Assembly: GCA_016197405.1 (NCBI GenBank)
Contig: JACPVR010000022.1
Coordinates: 62,001-126,000 of the forward strand
Origin: Mycobacterium sp.
Lineage (GTDB): Bacteria; Actinomycetota; Actinomycetes; Mycobacteriales; Mycobacteriaceae
Direction of reading: 5' to 3'
Length of the DNA: 64,000 bases
Of the stretch, positions 52,829 to 61,383 are shown in pieces; the stretch's first letter is position 1; each line of letters starts with the position of its first letter. Made by a program: the position numbers and the translations under genes. The notes under the pieces are model-generated. The model searched no databases. It saw nothing but the letters and a program-made list of their open reading frames with translations, and had not been told where the DNA came from.

Positions 52829-53100
52829 TACAAGGCGGGCATCGACGCGTCGCCTATCGAGAACAGCACCGCGGCGAAGACGGTGAACAATGCGCTGCCC
52901 AGCGCGACCGCTGCCATACCGAAACCGAAGGCCCGCGACTTGCGGATCGTCAAAGTGACGATCGCCAGGATCGACGGCAGCACGAAGCCGAACACGCCAC
53001 CGAGTGCAAACCCCAAGGGCAGCAGCAGGATCCCGGTGAGCAGTCCGAGCAGGACGGGGACCGGACCGTAGACGACGGCGGTCTTTTCAGGGGCTGTCAC
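52825..53100 (-). CDS. Small three-helix membrane protein
   Basis: A 91-residue hydrophobic protein with helices at about 10-28, 30-50 and 58-82 and a short basic loop TIRKSR between the second and third helices. It resembles DUF4190-type small actinobacterial membrane proteins but was not assigned. It follows the next membrane-protein gene by 7 bp on the same strand, so the two form a small operon. Confidence 0.75.
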   Translation of the reverse strand: MTAPEKTAVVYGPVPVLLGLLTGILLLPLGFALGGVFGFVLPSILAIVTLTIRKSRAFGFGMAAVALGSALFTVFAAVLFSIGDASMPALY

Positions 53101-53107
53101 GATGCTC

Positions 53108-53422
53108 CTAGAACGCCATGTGCAGTAGCCGGACGAATACCGCGAACACCGCGCCGGTCAGCGGAGCCAGCGCGATCACCACGCCGGCGGTCTTGAGCAC
53201 CGACGTCGGCACCCACAGCGCGATCGCCAAACCCAGGGAGAACAGTGCCACGCAACCGGTGGCGATCACGGCCCAGAAGAACAGGGCCGGGCGCAGGTAG
53301 CCTGCGGTGTCGAACGCCAGGCGCGCCACGAATGCCCACATCACCCCGCCCAGCGCTCCGGCCCCCAGCGCGGCGAACCTCCAGCTGACGGCGGACAGCG
53401 GGCCGGCCCCTGATTCAGTCAC
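53108..53422 (-). CDS. Small membrane protein
   Basis: A 104-residue protein with a short polar N-terminus and three to four hydrophobic helices (about 15-36, 45-68, 77-100). No family was recognised. It is the first gene of a two-gene minus-strand unit with the 91-residue membrane protein and is divergent from gpsA. Reading frame and codon use look genuine. Confidence 0.7.
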   Translation of the reverse strand: MTESGAGPLSAVSWRFAALGAGALGGVMWAFVARLAFDTAGYLRPALFFWAVIATGCVALFSLGLAIALWVPTSVLKTAGVVIALAPLTGAVFAVFVRLLHMAF

Positions 53423-53541
53423 ATGCTCCTGCCTAGCCGATCACGGCGGTCCCGGCAACCAAGCGCCCGCGCGCCGAGACGAAGACGACGAGTTCTGCGA
53501 GTTCGGCAAAACCCGGGCGCCCCGGCAATACGCTGATCGCC

Positions 53542-54570
53542 ATGGCATCAGCGCTACGTGAACCCAAGGTCGTCGTTCTCGGTGGTGGTTCTTGGGGAAC
53601 CACCGTGGCATCCATCTGCGCGCGACGCGGACCGACCTTGCAATGGGTGCGCTCGGCCGACACCGCCAAGGACATCAACGACAACCACCGCAACAGCCAG
53701 TACCTCGGTGACGAGACCGAGCTGCCGGAGTCACTGAAAGCCACCAACGACTTCTCCGAGGCCGCCAACTGCGCCGACGTCATCGTCATGGGCGTGCCCT
53801 CGCACGGATTCCGCGGCGTGCTCACCGAACTCGCCAGGGAGCTGCGCCCGTGGGTGCCGGTGGTGTCCCTGGTCAAGGGCCTCGAACAGGGCACCAACAT
53901 GCGGATGAGCCAAATCGTCAACGAGGTACTGCCGGGCCACCCGGCCGGTATTCTCGCCGGGCCGAACATCGCCCGCGAGGTCGCCGACGGCTACGCCGCC
54001 GCCGCCGTGCTCGCGATGCCCGATCAGAGTCTGGCGGCCAACCTCGGACAACTGTTCCGCACCAAGCGATTCCGCACCTACACCACCGACGACGTGATCG
54101 GCGTCGAGATCGCCGGGGCGCTGAAAAACGTGTACGCGATCGCCGTCGGCATGGGGTACTCGCTGGGCATCGGCGAGAACACCCGCGCCATGGTGATGGC
54201 CCGGGCGGTCCGTGAGATGTCCAAACTCGGCGAGGCCCTGGGCGGACACCGCGACACCTTCGCCGGACTGGCCGGGATGGGCGATCTGATCGTCACCTGC
54301 ACCAGCCAGCGCAGCCGCAACCGGCACGTCGGCGAGCAGCTCGGCGCGGGCAAGCCCATCGCCGAGATCATCGAATCGATGAACCAGGTCGCCGAGGGCG
54401 TCAAGGCCGCCAGCGTCATCATGGAGTTCGCCGACAAGTTCGGCATCAACATGCCGATCGCCCGTGAGGTCGACGGCGTCATCAACCACGGATCGACGGT
54501 CGAACAGGCCTACCGCGGCCTGATGATCGACGAGAAGCCCGGTCACGAGGTGCACGGCTCCGGATTCTGA
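53542..54570 (+). CDS. gpsA: NAD(P)H-dependent glycerol-3-phosphate dehydrogenase
   Basis: A 342-residue enzyme with VVLGGGSWGTTVASI (cofactor loop), GVPSHGFRG, SLVKGLEQGTNMRMS (catalytic Lys), LAGPNIAREVADG, EIAGALKNVYAIAVG and GLAGMGDLIVTC, all GpsA landmarks. It reduces dihydroxyacetone phosphate to glycerol-3-phosphate for phospholipids. The length is normal. It corresponds to Rv0564c. It converges on the secreted-protein gene 12 bp downstream. Confidence 0.96.
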   Translation: MASALREPKVVVLGGGSWGTTVASICARRGPTLQWVRSADTAKDINDNHRNSQYLGDETELPESLKATNDFSEAANCADVIVMGVPSHGFRGVLTELARELRPWVPVVSLVKGLEQGTNMRMSQIVNEVLPGHPAGILAGPNIAREVADGYAAAAVLAMPDQSLAANLGQLFRTKRFRTYTTDDVIGVEIAGALKNVYAIAVGMGYSLGIGENTRAMVMARAVREMSKLGEALGGHRDTFAGLAGMGDLIVTCTSQRSRNRHVGEQLGAGKPIAEIIESMNQVAEGVKAASVIMEFADKFGINMPIAREVDGVINHGSTVEQAYRGLMIDEKPGHEVHGSGF

Positions 54571-54582
54571 CCGGTACCGACC

Positions 54583-55149
54583 TCAGTTCATGAACGGATT
54601 GGTGCCGTCCGGCCGGTCCAGCAGCGGGTTGACGGCGCCGAACGAGAAGCTGCCACCGGGGCCGGCCACGAAACCGGTCTGGTCGAAGCTGTTGCTGCAG
54701 ACCACACCGCCGCCTCCGTCCACACCGCAGCTGACGGTGCTGTAACTGAGCCGGGTGTTGGCCGGCAACGGCTTGGGCGGCGTGGTGAACGGATACAGCG
54801 GCGCATCCGAGGTCGAGAAGCCGGGTTCGCCGGACGGTCCGCCGGTGACCACGTTGGCCCCACCGGGTGCGCCCGGCATCGGGCCGCTGCAGCCGTAATA
54901 GCCGGTGCCGCGACTGATGATGCAGGTCAGCCCGCTCGGCGAGGTGAATCCGTAGATGCCGTCGTTGACGATGTAGTCCGCGGGTTTGGCCATCGCGAAC
55001 GAATTGACGTTCGGCGGTGGCACCGGCGCGGGGGTCGGTTCGGGATCGGCCCACGCCATCGCCGGTGTCGCGATGCTCGCCGCAGCGCACACCGCACCGA
55101 TCAGGGCCCTGCTCAGCACACTGGTCACACTAGGTGGTCGTTTCGGCAC
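54583..55149 (-). CDS. Secreted hypothetical mycobacterial protein
   Basis: A 188-residue protein with a Sec signal peptide (LIGAVCAAASIATPAMAWA, about 16-34, cleavage near AWA-DPE), a Pro-rich stretch (35-47) and four or more cysteines in the mature part (LTCIISRGTGYYGCSG, STVSCG, VVCSNS) that probably form disulfides. The sequence resembles the many small secreted mycobacterial proteins of unknown function. It lies between gpsA and htpX. Confidence 0.85.
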   Translation of the reverse strand: MPKRPPSVTSVLSRALIGAVCAAASIATPAMAWADPEPTPAPVPPPNVNSFAMAKPADYIVNDGIYGFTSPSGLTCIISRGTGYYGCSGPMPGAPGGANVVTGGPSGEPGFSTSDAPLYPFTTPPKPLPANTRLSYSTVSCGVDGGGGVVCSNSFDQTGFVAGPGGSFSFGAVNPLLDRPDGTNPFMN

Positions 55150-55193
55150 CCACTGAGTGTTACCCGGGCATCGGTGGCCCGCAATCCCGCCGC

Positions 55194-56093
55194 TCAGTAG
55201 TGCCCGGGACCGCGGCCCGCCATGTCCTCCAGCCGGCGGATGCGGTCCGGGATCGGCGGGTGGGTGGAGAACAGTTTGCCGATCTTCTCACCGGCCCGGA
55301 ACGGGCTGGCGATCATCAGGTGCGCCTGATCGGCAAGCTTGGGGTCCGGGGGCAACGGCGCCTGCTCGATACCGCCGGAGATCTTGCGCAACGCCGACGC
55401 CAGAGCCAGCGGATCACCGCACAGCTCGGCACCGGACTGGTCGGCCTGGTACTCACGCGAACGCGATACTGCCAGCCGCACCACCGTCGCCGCGATCGGA
55501 CCCAGCAGCTGAATGAGCAAGAGCGCAAAGAAGTTCGAGCCGCCACCCTGCCGGTTGTTACCGCCGAACATGCTCGCGATCCAGGCGATGTTGGCCAAGG
55601 CGGTGATCACCGATGCCATCGCACCGGCGACGCACGAGATCAGGATGTCGCGGTTGTAGACGTGGGACAGTTCGTGGCCGAGCACCGCCCGCAACTCCCG
55701 CTCGTCGAGCAGGTTGAGGATTCCGGTGGTGACGCAGACGGCGGCGTTGCGCGGGTTGCGCCCGGTCGCGAACGCGTTGGGGTTGTTGGTGTTCGAGATG
55801 TAGAGCCGTGGCATCGGCTGGTGCGCGGTGGTCGCCAGCTCGCGCACGATCCGGTAGATCGCCGGCGCCTGAACTTCGGTGATCGGCTGGGCCTGCATGG
55901 CCCGCAATGCCAGCTTGTCGCTGTTGAAGTAGGTGTAGACGTTGGTGCCCAAGGCGAAGACCAGCGCACCCCAGATCCACATCGTGTTACCGGTGGAACT
56001 GGCGAAGAGCGCGCCCACGAACCCGATCAGCGCCGTGAAGCCGATCAGCAACACGAACGTCTTGATCCTGTTGCCCGCCGGGTGCCAGGTCAT
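55194..56093 (-). CDS. htpX: Membrane zinc metalloprotease HtpX
   Basis: A 299-residue protein with two N-terminal helices (about 12-31 and 37-56), NPNAFATGRNPRNAAVCVT, the zinc motif HELSH (His140, Glu141, His144), two further helices, and EYQADQSGA with the third ligand Glu. HtpX degrades damaged membrane proteins together with FtsH. It corresponds to Rv0563. It lies upstream of the secreted-protein gene on the same strand. Confidence 0.96.
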   Translation of the reverse strand: MTWHPAGNRIKTFVLLIGFTALIGFVGALFASSTGNTMWIWGALVFALGTNVYTYFNSDKLALRAMQAQPITEVQAPAIYRIVRELATTAHQPMPRLYISNTNNPNAFATGRNPRNAAVCVTTGILNLLDERELRAVLGHELSHVYNRDILISCVAGAMASVITALANIAWIASMFGGNNRQGGGSNFFALLLIQLLGPIAATVVRLAVSRSREYQADQSGAELCGDPLALASALRKISGGIEQAPLPPDPKLADQAHLMIASPFRAGEKIGKLFSTHPPIPDRIRRLEDMAGRGPGHY

Positions 56094-56173
56094 CAGCTTC
56101 CTCCTACGCCAGAAATAATCGCTCGCTGATTAAACGACAAACACCCGGCGCAGGGTTCCGATTGGTATCGGAG

Positions 56174-57184
56174 TCACCCGTGTCGGTTCACGGTGTAGTC
56201 GAGCAGTGACGCCAACGCCCGGCGACCGGGGCCGTCCGGCAGGACCGCCAATTCGGCCCGGGCCTGCTCGCCGTAGCTGCGGACCTTCTCCTTGGCCTTG
56301 GCGATGCCGGTGGAGGCCCGCAACAGGGCCAGTGCCTCGGCCACGGCGGCGTCATCCTCGCCCAGCGGGTGGGCCAGCAGTTCCCGCAGCCGGTCGGCGT
56401 CGGGACCGGTTTCCCGCAGGGCGTAGAGCACCGGCAGCGTGTGCACACCCTCGCGCAGGTCGGTCCCGGGCACTTTGCCCGATTCGTCGGGATCGCTGTC
56501 GATGTCGATGATGTCGTCGGAGATCTGGAACGCAGTGCCCACGATGCCGCCGAGCCGGTACAACCGTTCGATCTGCTCATGGTCGGCACCGGAGAAGGTG
56601 GCGCCGAACCGGCCCGATGCGGCGATCAGGCACGCGGTCTTCTCGTAGACCACCTTCAGGTAGTGCTCGATCTCGTCGGCACCGTCGGTGGGCCCCTGCG
56701 TCTCGCGCATCTGACCGGTGACCAATTCGGCGAAGGTATCGGCGATCACCAGAACCGCTTCGGGCCCCAGCCTCGACACCAGCCGCGACGCCGTCGCGAA
56801 AAGGTAGTCCCCGGCCAGGATCGCGATGTTGTTGTTCCAGCGGGCATTGGCGCTGGGTGCGCCGCGGCGTACCTGGGCCTCGTCCATGACGTCGTCGTGA
56901 TAGAGCGTCGCCAGGTGCACCATCTCGATGACGGCACCGGCGATGGTCACCTGCTCGGAATCCGGGTCGGGTCCCAGCGATGCCGCCAGGACGGTGAACA
57001 ACGGCCGGAACCGTTTGCCGCCGGCGACGAACAGGTGCTGCACCGCCTGCGACATCAGCTCGTCGGCGCGGCCCAGTTCGGCCTCCATGAGCCGTTCGAT
57101 ACGCGCCACCCGATCGCGGACTTCCTGAGCGAATTCGGCGTCACCGAAGTCCACCCCCGCCACCACGCTCGCCGGTGTCCTCAT
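56174..57184 (-). CDS. grcC1: Polyprenyl diphosphate synthase
   Basis: A 336-residue trans-isoprenyl synthase. GGKRFRPL is region I, YHDDVMDEAQVRRG the first Asp-rich motif, VVYEKTACLI a Lys site and FQISDDIIDIDSD the second Asp-rich motif. It builds a polyprenyl chain, probably for menaquinone. ATG 57184 is only 21 bp from the divergent menJ start. The frame open to 58198 runs antisense through menJ and is rejected. It corresponds to Rv0562. Confidence 0.94.
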   Translation of the reverse strand: MRTPASVVAGVDFGDAEFAQEVRDRVARIERLMEAELGRADELMSQAVQHLFVAGGKRFRPLFTVLAASLGPDPDSEQVTIAGAVIEMVHLATLYHDDVMDEAQVRRGAPSANARWNNNIAILAGDYLFATASRLVSRLGPEAVLVIADTFAELVTGQMRETQGPTDGADEIEHYLKVVYEKTACLIAASGRFGATFSGADHEQIERLYRLGGIVGTAFQISDDIIDIDSDPDESGKVPGTDLREGVHTLPVLYALRETGPDADRLRELLAHPLGEDDAAVAEALALLRASTGIAKAKEKVRSYGEQARAELAVLPDGPGRRALASLLDYTVNRHG

Positions 57185-57205
57185 TGGTCCAACATACTGG
57201 GCGGC

Positions 57206-58426
57206 GTGAACTCCAATGCCGCCGTGGTTGTCGTCGGGGCCGGGCCGGCCGGCTCGGCGGCGGCCGCATGGGCCGCCCGCGATGGCCGCGACGTGCTCGT
57301 TGTCGACGCAGCGACGTTCCCCCGCGACAAGCCCTGTGGCGACGGTCTCACCCCGCGCGCGGTCGCCGAACTGGAGTTGCTGGGGCTGGGTCCCTGGCTC
57401 GACGGCCACATCCGCCACCGCGGACTGCATCTGGCCGGCTTCGGCGCCGAACTGAACATCGACTGGCCCGGACCGTCCTTCCCGGCGACGGGCTCGGCGG
57501 TACCGCGCACCGAACTCGACGAGCGGATCCGTCAGGTCGCGCAGGACTCCGGCGCCCGGATGCTGTTGGGCGTCAAAGCCGTCGACGTCGAACGGGACGC
57601 CGACGGGCGGGTGTCGGCGGTGGTGCTCGCCGACGGTTCGACGGTGGGGTGCAGAACACTGATCGTCGCCGACGGCGCCCGCTCCACGCTGGGCCGGGTG
57701 CTGGGCCGGCAGTGGCACAAGCAGACCGTCTACGGAGTCGCCGCGCGCGGCTATCTGGCCTCGGCGCGCGCCGACGAACCATGGATCTCCTCGGATCTGG
57801 AGTTGCGGTCGGTCGGCGGCGACGTCCTGCCCGGCTACGGCTGGATCTTCCCGCTGGGCAACGGGGAGGTGAACATCGGCGTCGGCGCCCTGGCAACGCT
57901 CAAACGCCCCGCCGACATCGCACTCAAACCGCTGATCAGGCATTACACCGACCTCAAGCGCGACGAGTGGGGTTTCACCGGGGAACCGCGGGCGGTGGCC
58001 TCGGCGCTGCTGCCGATGGGCGGGGCGGTCTCCGGGGTCGCCGGTCCCAACTGGATGCTCATCGGCGACGCGGCGGCGTGTGTGAACCCGCTCAACGGTG
58101 AGGGCATCGATTACGGGCTGGAGGGCGGCCGGCTGGCCGTGGAGTTGCTCGACGAGGCCGACCTGTCCGCGGTATGGCCCGCCGTGCTGCAGCAGCACTA
58201 CGGCCGTTGTTTCTCGGTGGCACGCCGGCTGGGAGCGCTGCTGACGATCCCGCGCTTCCTGCCGCTGACCGGGCCGGTGGCGATGCGGTCGAACTTCCTG
58301 ATGGGTGTCGCGGTGCGGGTGATGGGCAATCTGGTCACCGAGGAAGACGCCGACTGGATCGCCCGGGTGTGGCGCACGGCCGGCGGCGGTTCACGACTGG
58401 TCGACCGACGCAAACCGTTCTCGTGA
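57206..58426 (+). CDS. menJ: Menaquinone reductase (geranylgeranyl reductase family)
   Basis: A 406-residue FAD-dependent oxidoreductase. VVVVGAGPAGSAAAAWAARDG is the FAD motif, PRDKPCGDGLTPRAV the PxxYxWxFP-like family hallmark region, and LIGDAAACVNPLNGEGIDYGLEGG the second FAD site. In mycobacteria MenJ saturates one isoprene unit of menaquinone-9. GTG 57206 is used because the upstream open frame lies inside the divergent grcC1. It corresponds to Rv0561c and probably has a leaderless or very short-leader transcript. Confidence 0.94.
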   Translation: MNSNAAVVVVGAGPAGSAAAAWAARDGRDVLVVDAATFPRDKPCGDGLTPRAVAELELLGLGPWLDGHIRHRGLHLAGFGAELNIDWPGPSFPATGSAVPRTELDERIRQVAQDSGARMLLGVKAVDVERDADGRVSAVVLADGSTVGCRTLIVADGARSTLGRVLGRQWHKQTVYGVAARGYLASARADEPWISSDLELRSVGGDVLPGYGWIFPLGNGEVNIGVGALATLKRPADIALKPLIRHYTDLKRDEWGFTGEPRAVASALLPMGGAVSGVAGPNWMLIGDAAACVNPLNGEGIDYGLEGGRLAVELLDEADLSAVWPAVLQQHYGRCFSVARRLGALLTIPRFLPLTGPVAMRSNFLMGVAVRVMGNLVTEEDADWIARVWRTAGGGSRLVDRRKPFS

Positions 58427-58442
58427 TCGCGGTGAAAGCCGG

Positions 58443-59648
58443 TCAGCCCGCCGGAATCCCCAGTGCGGCTTCGGTCATTCGCCGCACATAGGCACGCGAC
58501 TGCGTGTCGTCGGCGAACTGCACCAGCCGTCCGAGATCGACCACCAGGGCGAAGGCCGCGTGCACCGCGAACCGGGCCCGCTCGACGCTGAGTTCGGGCC
58601 GCGCCGAGATCAGGACCTCGGACCAGGATTCGACGGTGGCTCGTTGAATGCCGCGAAGTATCACTTCGTCGTCGGGCGGCAGGTTGACGCGCTCGGTGAA
58701 GTAGACGTAGGCCAGTTCGGGATCATTGAAGGATCGTTCGACGTAGGCGGCGATCAGCCGCTGCATCGCGCGTCGCGGATCACGCTCGGCGACAACGATA
58801 TTGGCGACGTCGGCAGAGACCTGGTCGGCAGCGCGGCGAAATGACGCCGCCAGCAGTTCGGCCTTGCTGTCGAAATGGCGATAGATACCGGAGGCGGGCA
58901 TACCAACCGCGGCCGCGATGTCCTCCATGCTGGTTTCGCGGTATCCCTGCTTGTGGAACAGCAGCATCGACTCCCGCAGCAGCGTCTCGTACCGGTCGCC
59001 GTCGACCGCCGGGTCCTGCGGCGTGCTCTGAACGGGCCGGGCCTCGGTGAACGTGGGCAGCTCTGCGAACAGGGTGGCGATGGCCAGTTCGGCGAGCACC
59101 ACCCGCATATCGCGGACGGCCAGCGCGGTGCGGTGATCGACGATGCTGCCGATGACGCTGAGCGCCGCCGCCGACAGCGTCCAGCGTTCCCGGGAACTCA
59201 GGCCAGGCCGCAGCCGCACCAACGGCCTATGTATCCGGCGGTTGACGATCTTCATCTGATCCATCAGCTGGGCCTGGTCCTCGGCACGCAGGTACCGGCC
59301 TTCCCAGCGATAGAGCCCGCCCGCGGTCCGGTTGGCGATCACGGTGTCGACCAGCGCGGCGACGATATCGTCGAGCAGCGGCGCGGGCTCGGCGTCCTCG
59401 GGTGCACTGTCGACGAACGCGGTGGCGTCGACCAACTGCCGGCCCAGTGCCAGGACCGCGTCGCGGAACAGTTCGTATTTGCTCGACGAATGGCGGTACA
59501 GCGCGGCGGCCGTGATGCCGACCCGCCCGGCGATGACGTCCATGCTCACCGCGTGGTAGCCCAGTTCGCTGAAGGCGTCGGCGGACGCACGCGCGATCTG
59601 CGCTTTGCGGTCCTTGGGACGGCGCTTGACCACCCGCTCTGTCGGCAT
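58443..59648 (-). CDS. Tandem TetR-family regulator (two DNA-binding domains)
   Basis: A 401-residue protein made of two TetR modules. The first helix-turn-helix is SMDVIAGRVGITAAALYRH (about 35-53), and the second SMEDIAAAVGMPASGIYRHF lies near 240-260. Each is followed by its own helical ligand domain. Duplicated TetR proteins like this are found in mycobacteria. It converges on menJ and is upstream of menG on the same strand, but the regulated genes are not known. Its two halves could form an intramolecular pseudo-dimer. Confidence 0.88.
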   Translation of the reverse strand: MPTERVVKRRPKDRKAQIARASADAFSELGYHAVSMDVIAGRVGITAAALYRHSSSKYELFRDAVLALGRQLVDATAFVDSAPEDAEPAPLLDDIVAALVDTVIANRTAGGLYRWEGRYLRAEDQAQLMDQMKIVNRRIHRPLVRLRPGLSSRERWTLSAAALSVIGSIVDHRTALAVRDMRVVLAELAIATLFAELPTFTEARPVQSTPQDPAVDGDRYETLLRESMLLFHKQGYRETSMEDIAAAVGMPASGIYRHFDSKAELLAASFRRAADQVSADVANIVVAERDPRRAMQRLIAAYVERSFNDPELAYVYFTERVNLPPDDEVILRGIQRATVESWSEVLISARPELSVERARFAVHAAFALVVDLGRLVQFADDTQSRAYVRRMTEAALGIPAG

Positions 59649-59697
59649 ACCGCTACGGTAATGCAGCGCCGGGCACTGGCTCGAAGGTTTGCGCGGC

Positions 59698-60384
59698 TCA
59701 GGGCTTGACCGCGGCGTGCAAGGCCACGATGCCGCCCGTCAGGTTGCGCCAGCGCACCGATGTCCAGCCCGCCGAGGCGATGCGACCGGCCAGCTCGGCT
59801 TGCTCGGGCCAGGCCCGGATCGACTCGGCCAGATATTCGTAGGACTCCGCGTCGCTGGAGACCACCCGGGCCAGCGCGGGCAGCGCCTTCATCAGGTACT
59901 CCTTGTACACGGTGGAGAACACCGGCACCGTCGGCGTCGAGAACTCGCAGACCACCAACCGGCCGCCGGGACGGGTGACCCGCGCCATCTCCCGCAGGCC
60001 CTCGACATGGTCGACCACGTTGCGCAGCCCGAAGCTGATCGTCACCGCGTCGAAGGATTCGTCGGCGAAGGGCAATTTGGTGGCGTCACCGGCCACCTTG
60101 GGCGGCGCGCGGTGACTACCGGCGTTGAGCATGCCCACCGAGAAATCGCAGGCCACACACCAAGCCCCCGATTTGGCCAGTTCGACGGTCGAGACCGCAG
60201 TGCCTGCCGCCAGATCCAGCACCCGGTCACCCGGCCCGATGTCCAAGGCCGAGCGGGTGGCGCGGCGCCAGAAGCGGTCCTGTCCCATCGACAACACGGT
60301 GTTGGTCAGGTCGTAGCGGCGGGCGACCGCGTCGAACATCGACGCGACCTCGTGGGGATCCTTGTCCAGCGTCGCGCGGCTCAC
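59698..60384 (-). CDS. menG: Demethylmenaquinone methyltransferase
   Basis: A 228-residue class I methyltransferase with VASMFDAVARRYDLTNTVLS at the N-terminus, LDLAAGTAVSTVELA (SAM loop), FAVTISFGLRNVVDH-type ubiE motif and ARVTRPGGRLVVCEFSTP. It methylates demethylmenaquinone in the last ring step. GTG 60384 gives the SRATLDKDPHEV start like M. tuberculosis MenG; ATG 60402 adds 6 residues. It corresponds to Rv0558. It is divergent from the SDR gene. Confidence 0.95.
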   Translation of the reverse strand: MSRATLDKDPHEVASMFDAVARRYDLTNTVLSMGQDRFWRRATRSALDIGPGDRVLDLAAGTAVSTVELAKSGAWCVACDFSVGMLNAGSHRAPPKVAGDATKLPFADESFDAVTISFGLRNVVDHVEGLREMARVTRPGGRLVVCEFSTPTVPVFSTVYKEYLMKALPALARVVSSDAESYEYLAESIRAWPEQAELAGRIASAGWTSVRWRNLTGGIVALHAAVKP

Positions 60385-60489
60385 GGACTCAACGCTACCC
60401 ATGAAGTCGGGGCTTTCGGGAATGGGTGATCCCGGCCGGGGCTTGTACTGCGGGTAACCCACGACGAGCGATCACGAAAAGAGGGAGTC

Positions 60490-61314
60490 ATGACGGACAA
60501 GGTTTGGTTCATCACCGGCACATCACGTGGGTTCGGGCGGGAGTGGACGATCGCGGCATTGGAGCGCGGCGACAAGGTCGCGGCCACGGCCCGTGACACC
60601 GCGACCCTCGACGATCTGGTCACCAAGTACGGCGACGCGCTGCTGCCGATCGCATTGGACGTCACCGACCGCGAGGCGGACTTCGCGGCGGTCGCGCAGG
60701 CGCACGAGCATTTCGGCCGGCTCGACATCGTCGTCAACAACGCCGGGTACGGACAGTTCGGCTTCATCGAGGAGCTCTCCGAGGCGCAGGCGCGCGATCA
60801 GATCGAGACCAACGTCTTCGGCGCGTTGTGGGTGACGCAGGCGGCCCTGCCGTTTCTGCGGGCGCAGCGCAGCGGACACATCATCCAGGTGTCGTCCATC
60901 GGCGGTATCACCGCGTTCCAGAACGTCGGCATCTATCACGCGTCCAAGTGGGCGCTGGAAGGGTTCTCGCAGGCACTGGCCCAGGAAGTCGAATCGTTCG
61001 GCATCCATGTGACGCTGGTCGAGCCGGGTGGCTTCTCCACCGACTGGTCCGGCCCGTCGGCCAAACGCGCCACCCCACTGCCCGATTACGCCGAAGCGCA
61101 CGCCGAGGCCGATCGTCGCCGCGCGCAACGCATGCCCACGCCGGGTGATCCGACGGCGTCGGCCAAGGCGATCCTCAAGGTGGTCGACGCCTCGCCGCCG
61201 CCGCTGCGGGTGTTCTTCGGCGAGAAGCCGCTGGAGTTGGCCAAGGCCGACTACGAGAGCCGGATCAAGCTGTGGGAGGAATGGCAGCCGGTGGCCGAGC
61301 TCGCGCAGGGCTGA
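60490..61314 (+). CDS. Short-chain dehydrogenase/reductase
   Basis: A 274-residue classical SDR with WFITGTSRGFG (cofactor loop), VVNNAGYGQFG, SSIGGITAFQNVGIYHASKWALEGF (catalytic Ser, Tyr, Lys) and VEPGGFSTDW. GAAAAGAGGGAG precedes ATG 60490. It lies alone between menG and mgtA, and no matching gene is recalled at this place in M. tuberculosis, so it may be a lineage-specific insertion. The substrate is unknown. Confidence 0.9.
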   Translation: MTDKVWFITGTSRGFGREWTIAALERGDKVAATARDTATLDDLVTKYGDALLPIALDVTDREADFAAVAQAHEHFGRLDIVVNNAGYGQFGFIEELSEAQARDQIETNVFGALWVTQAALPFLRAQRSGHIIQVSSIGGITAFQNVGIYHASKWALEGFSQALAQEVESFGIHVTLVEPGGFSTDWSGPSAKRATPLPDYAEAHAEADRRRAQRMPTPGDPTASAKAILKVVDASPPPLRVFFGEKPLELAKADYESRIKLWEEWQPVAELAQG

Positions 61315-61323
61315 TCTACGCGG

Positions 61324-61383
61324 GCGAGCGGGCGCAGACCCGGTCGATCACCCGGCGTGTTGGGCGGCGACACGCCCGCTCGC
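61324..61383. repeat. Inverted repeat at the 3' ends of the SDR and mgtA genes
   Basis: GCGAGCGGGCG (61324-61334) and CGCCCGCTCGC (61373-61383) form a perfect 11-bp inverted repeat separated by 38 bases, overlapping the last codons of mgtA. It may serve as a terminator for the two convergent genes or be a REP-like element. Confidence 0.45.

Noticed and set aside
56369..57205. N-terminal extension of the menJ frame of 279 residues
   Set aside because: It runs antisense through grcC1 and shows no family features; the FAD-binding start is at 57206.
57185..58198. Long N-terminal extension of grcC1
   Set aside because: It is the shadow of menJ on the opposite strand; the family start fits ATG 57184.
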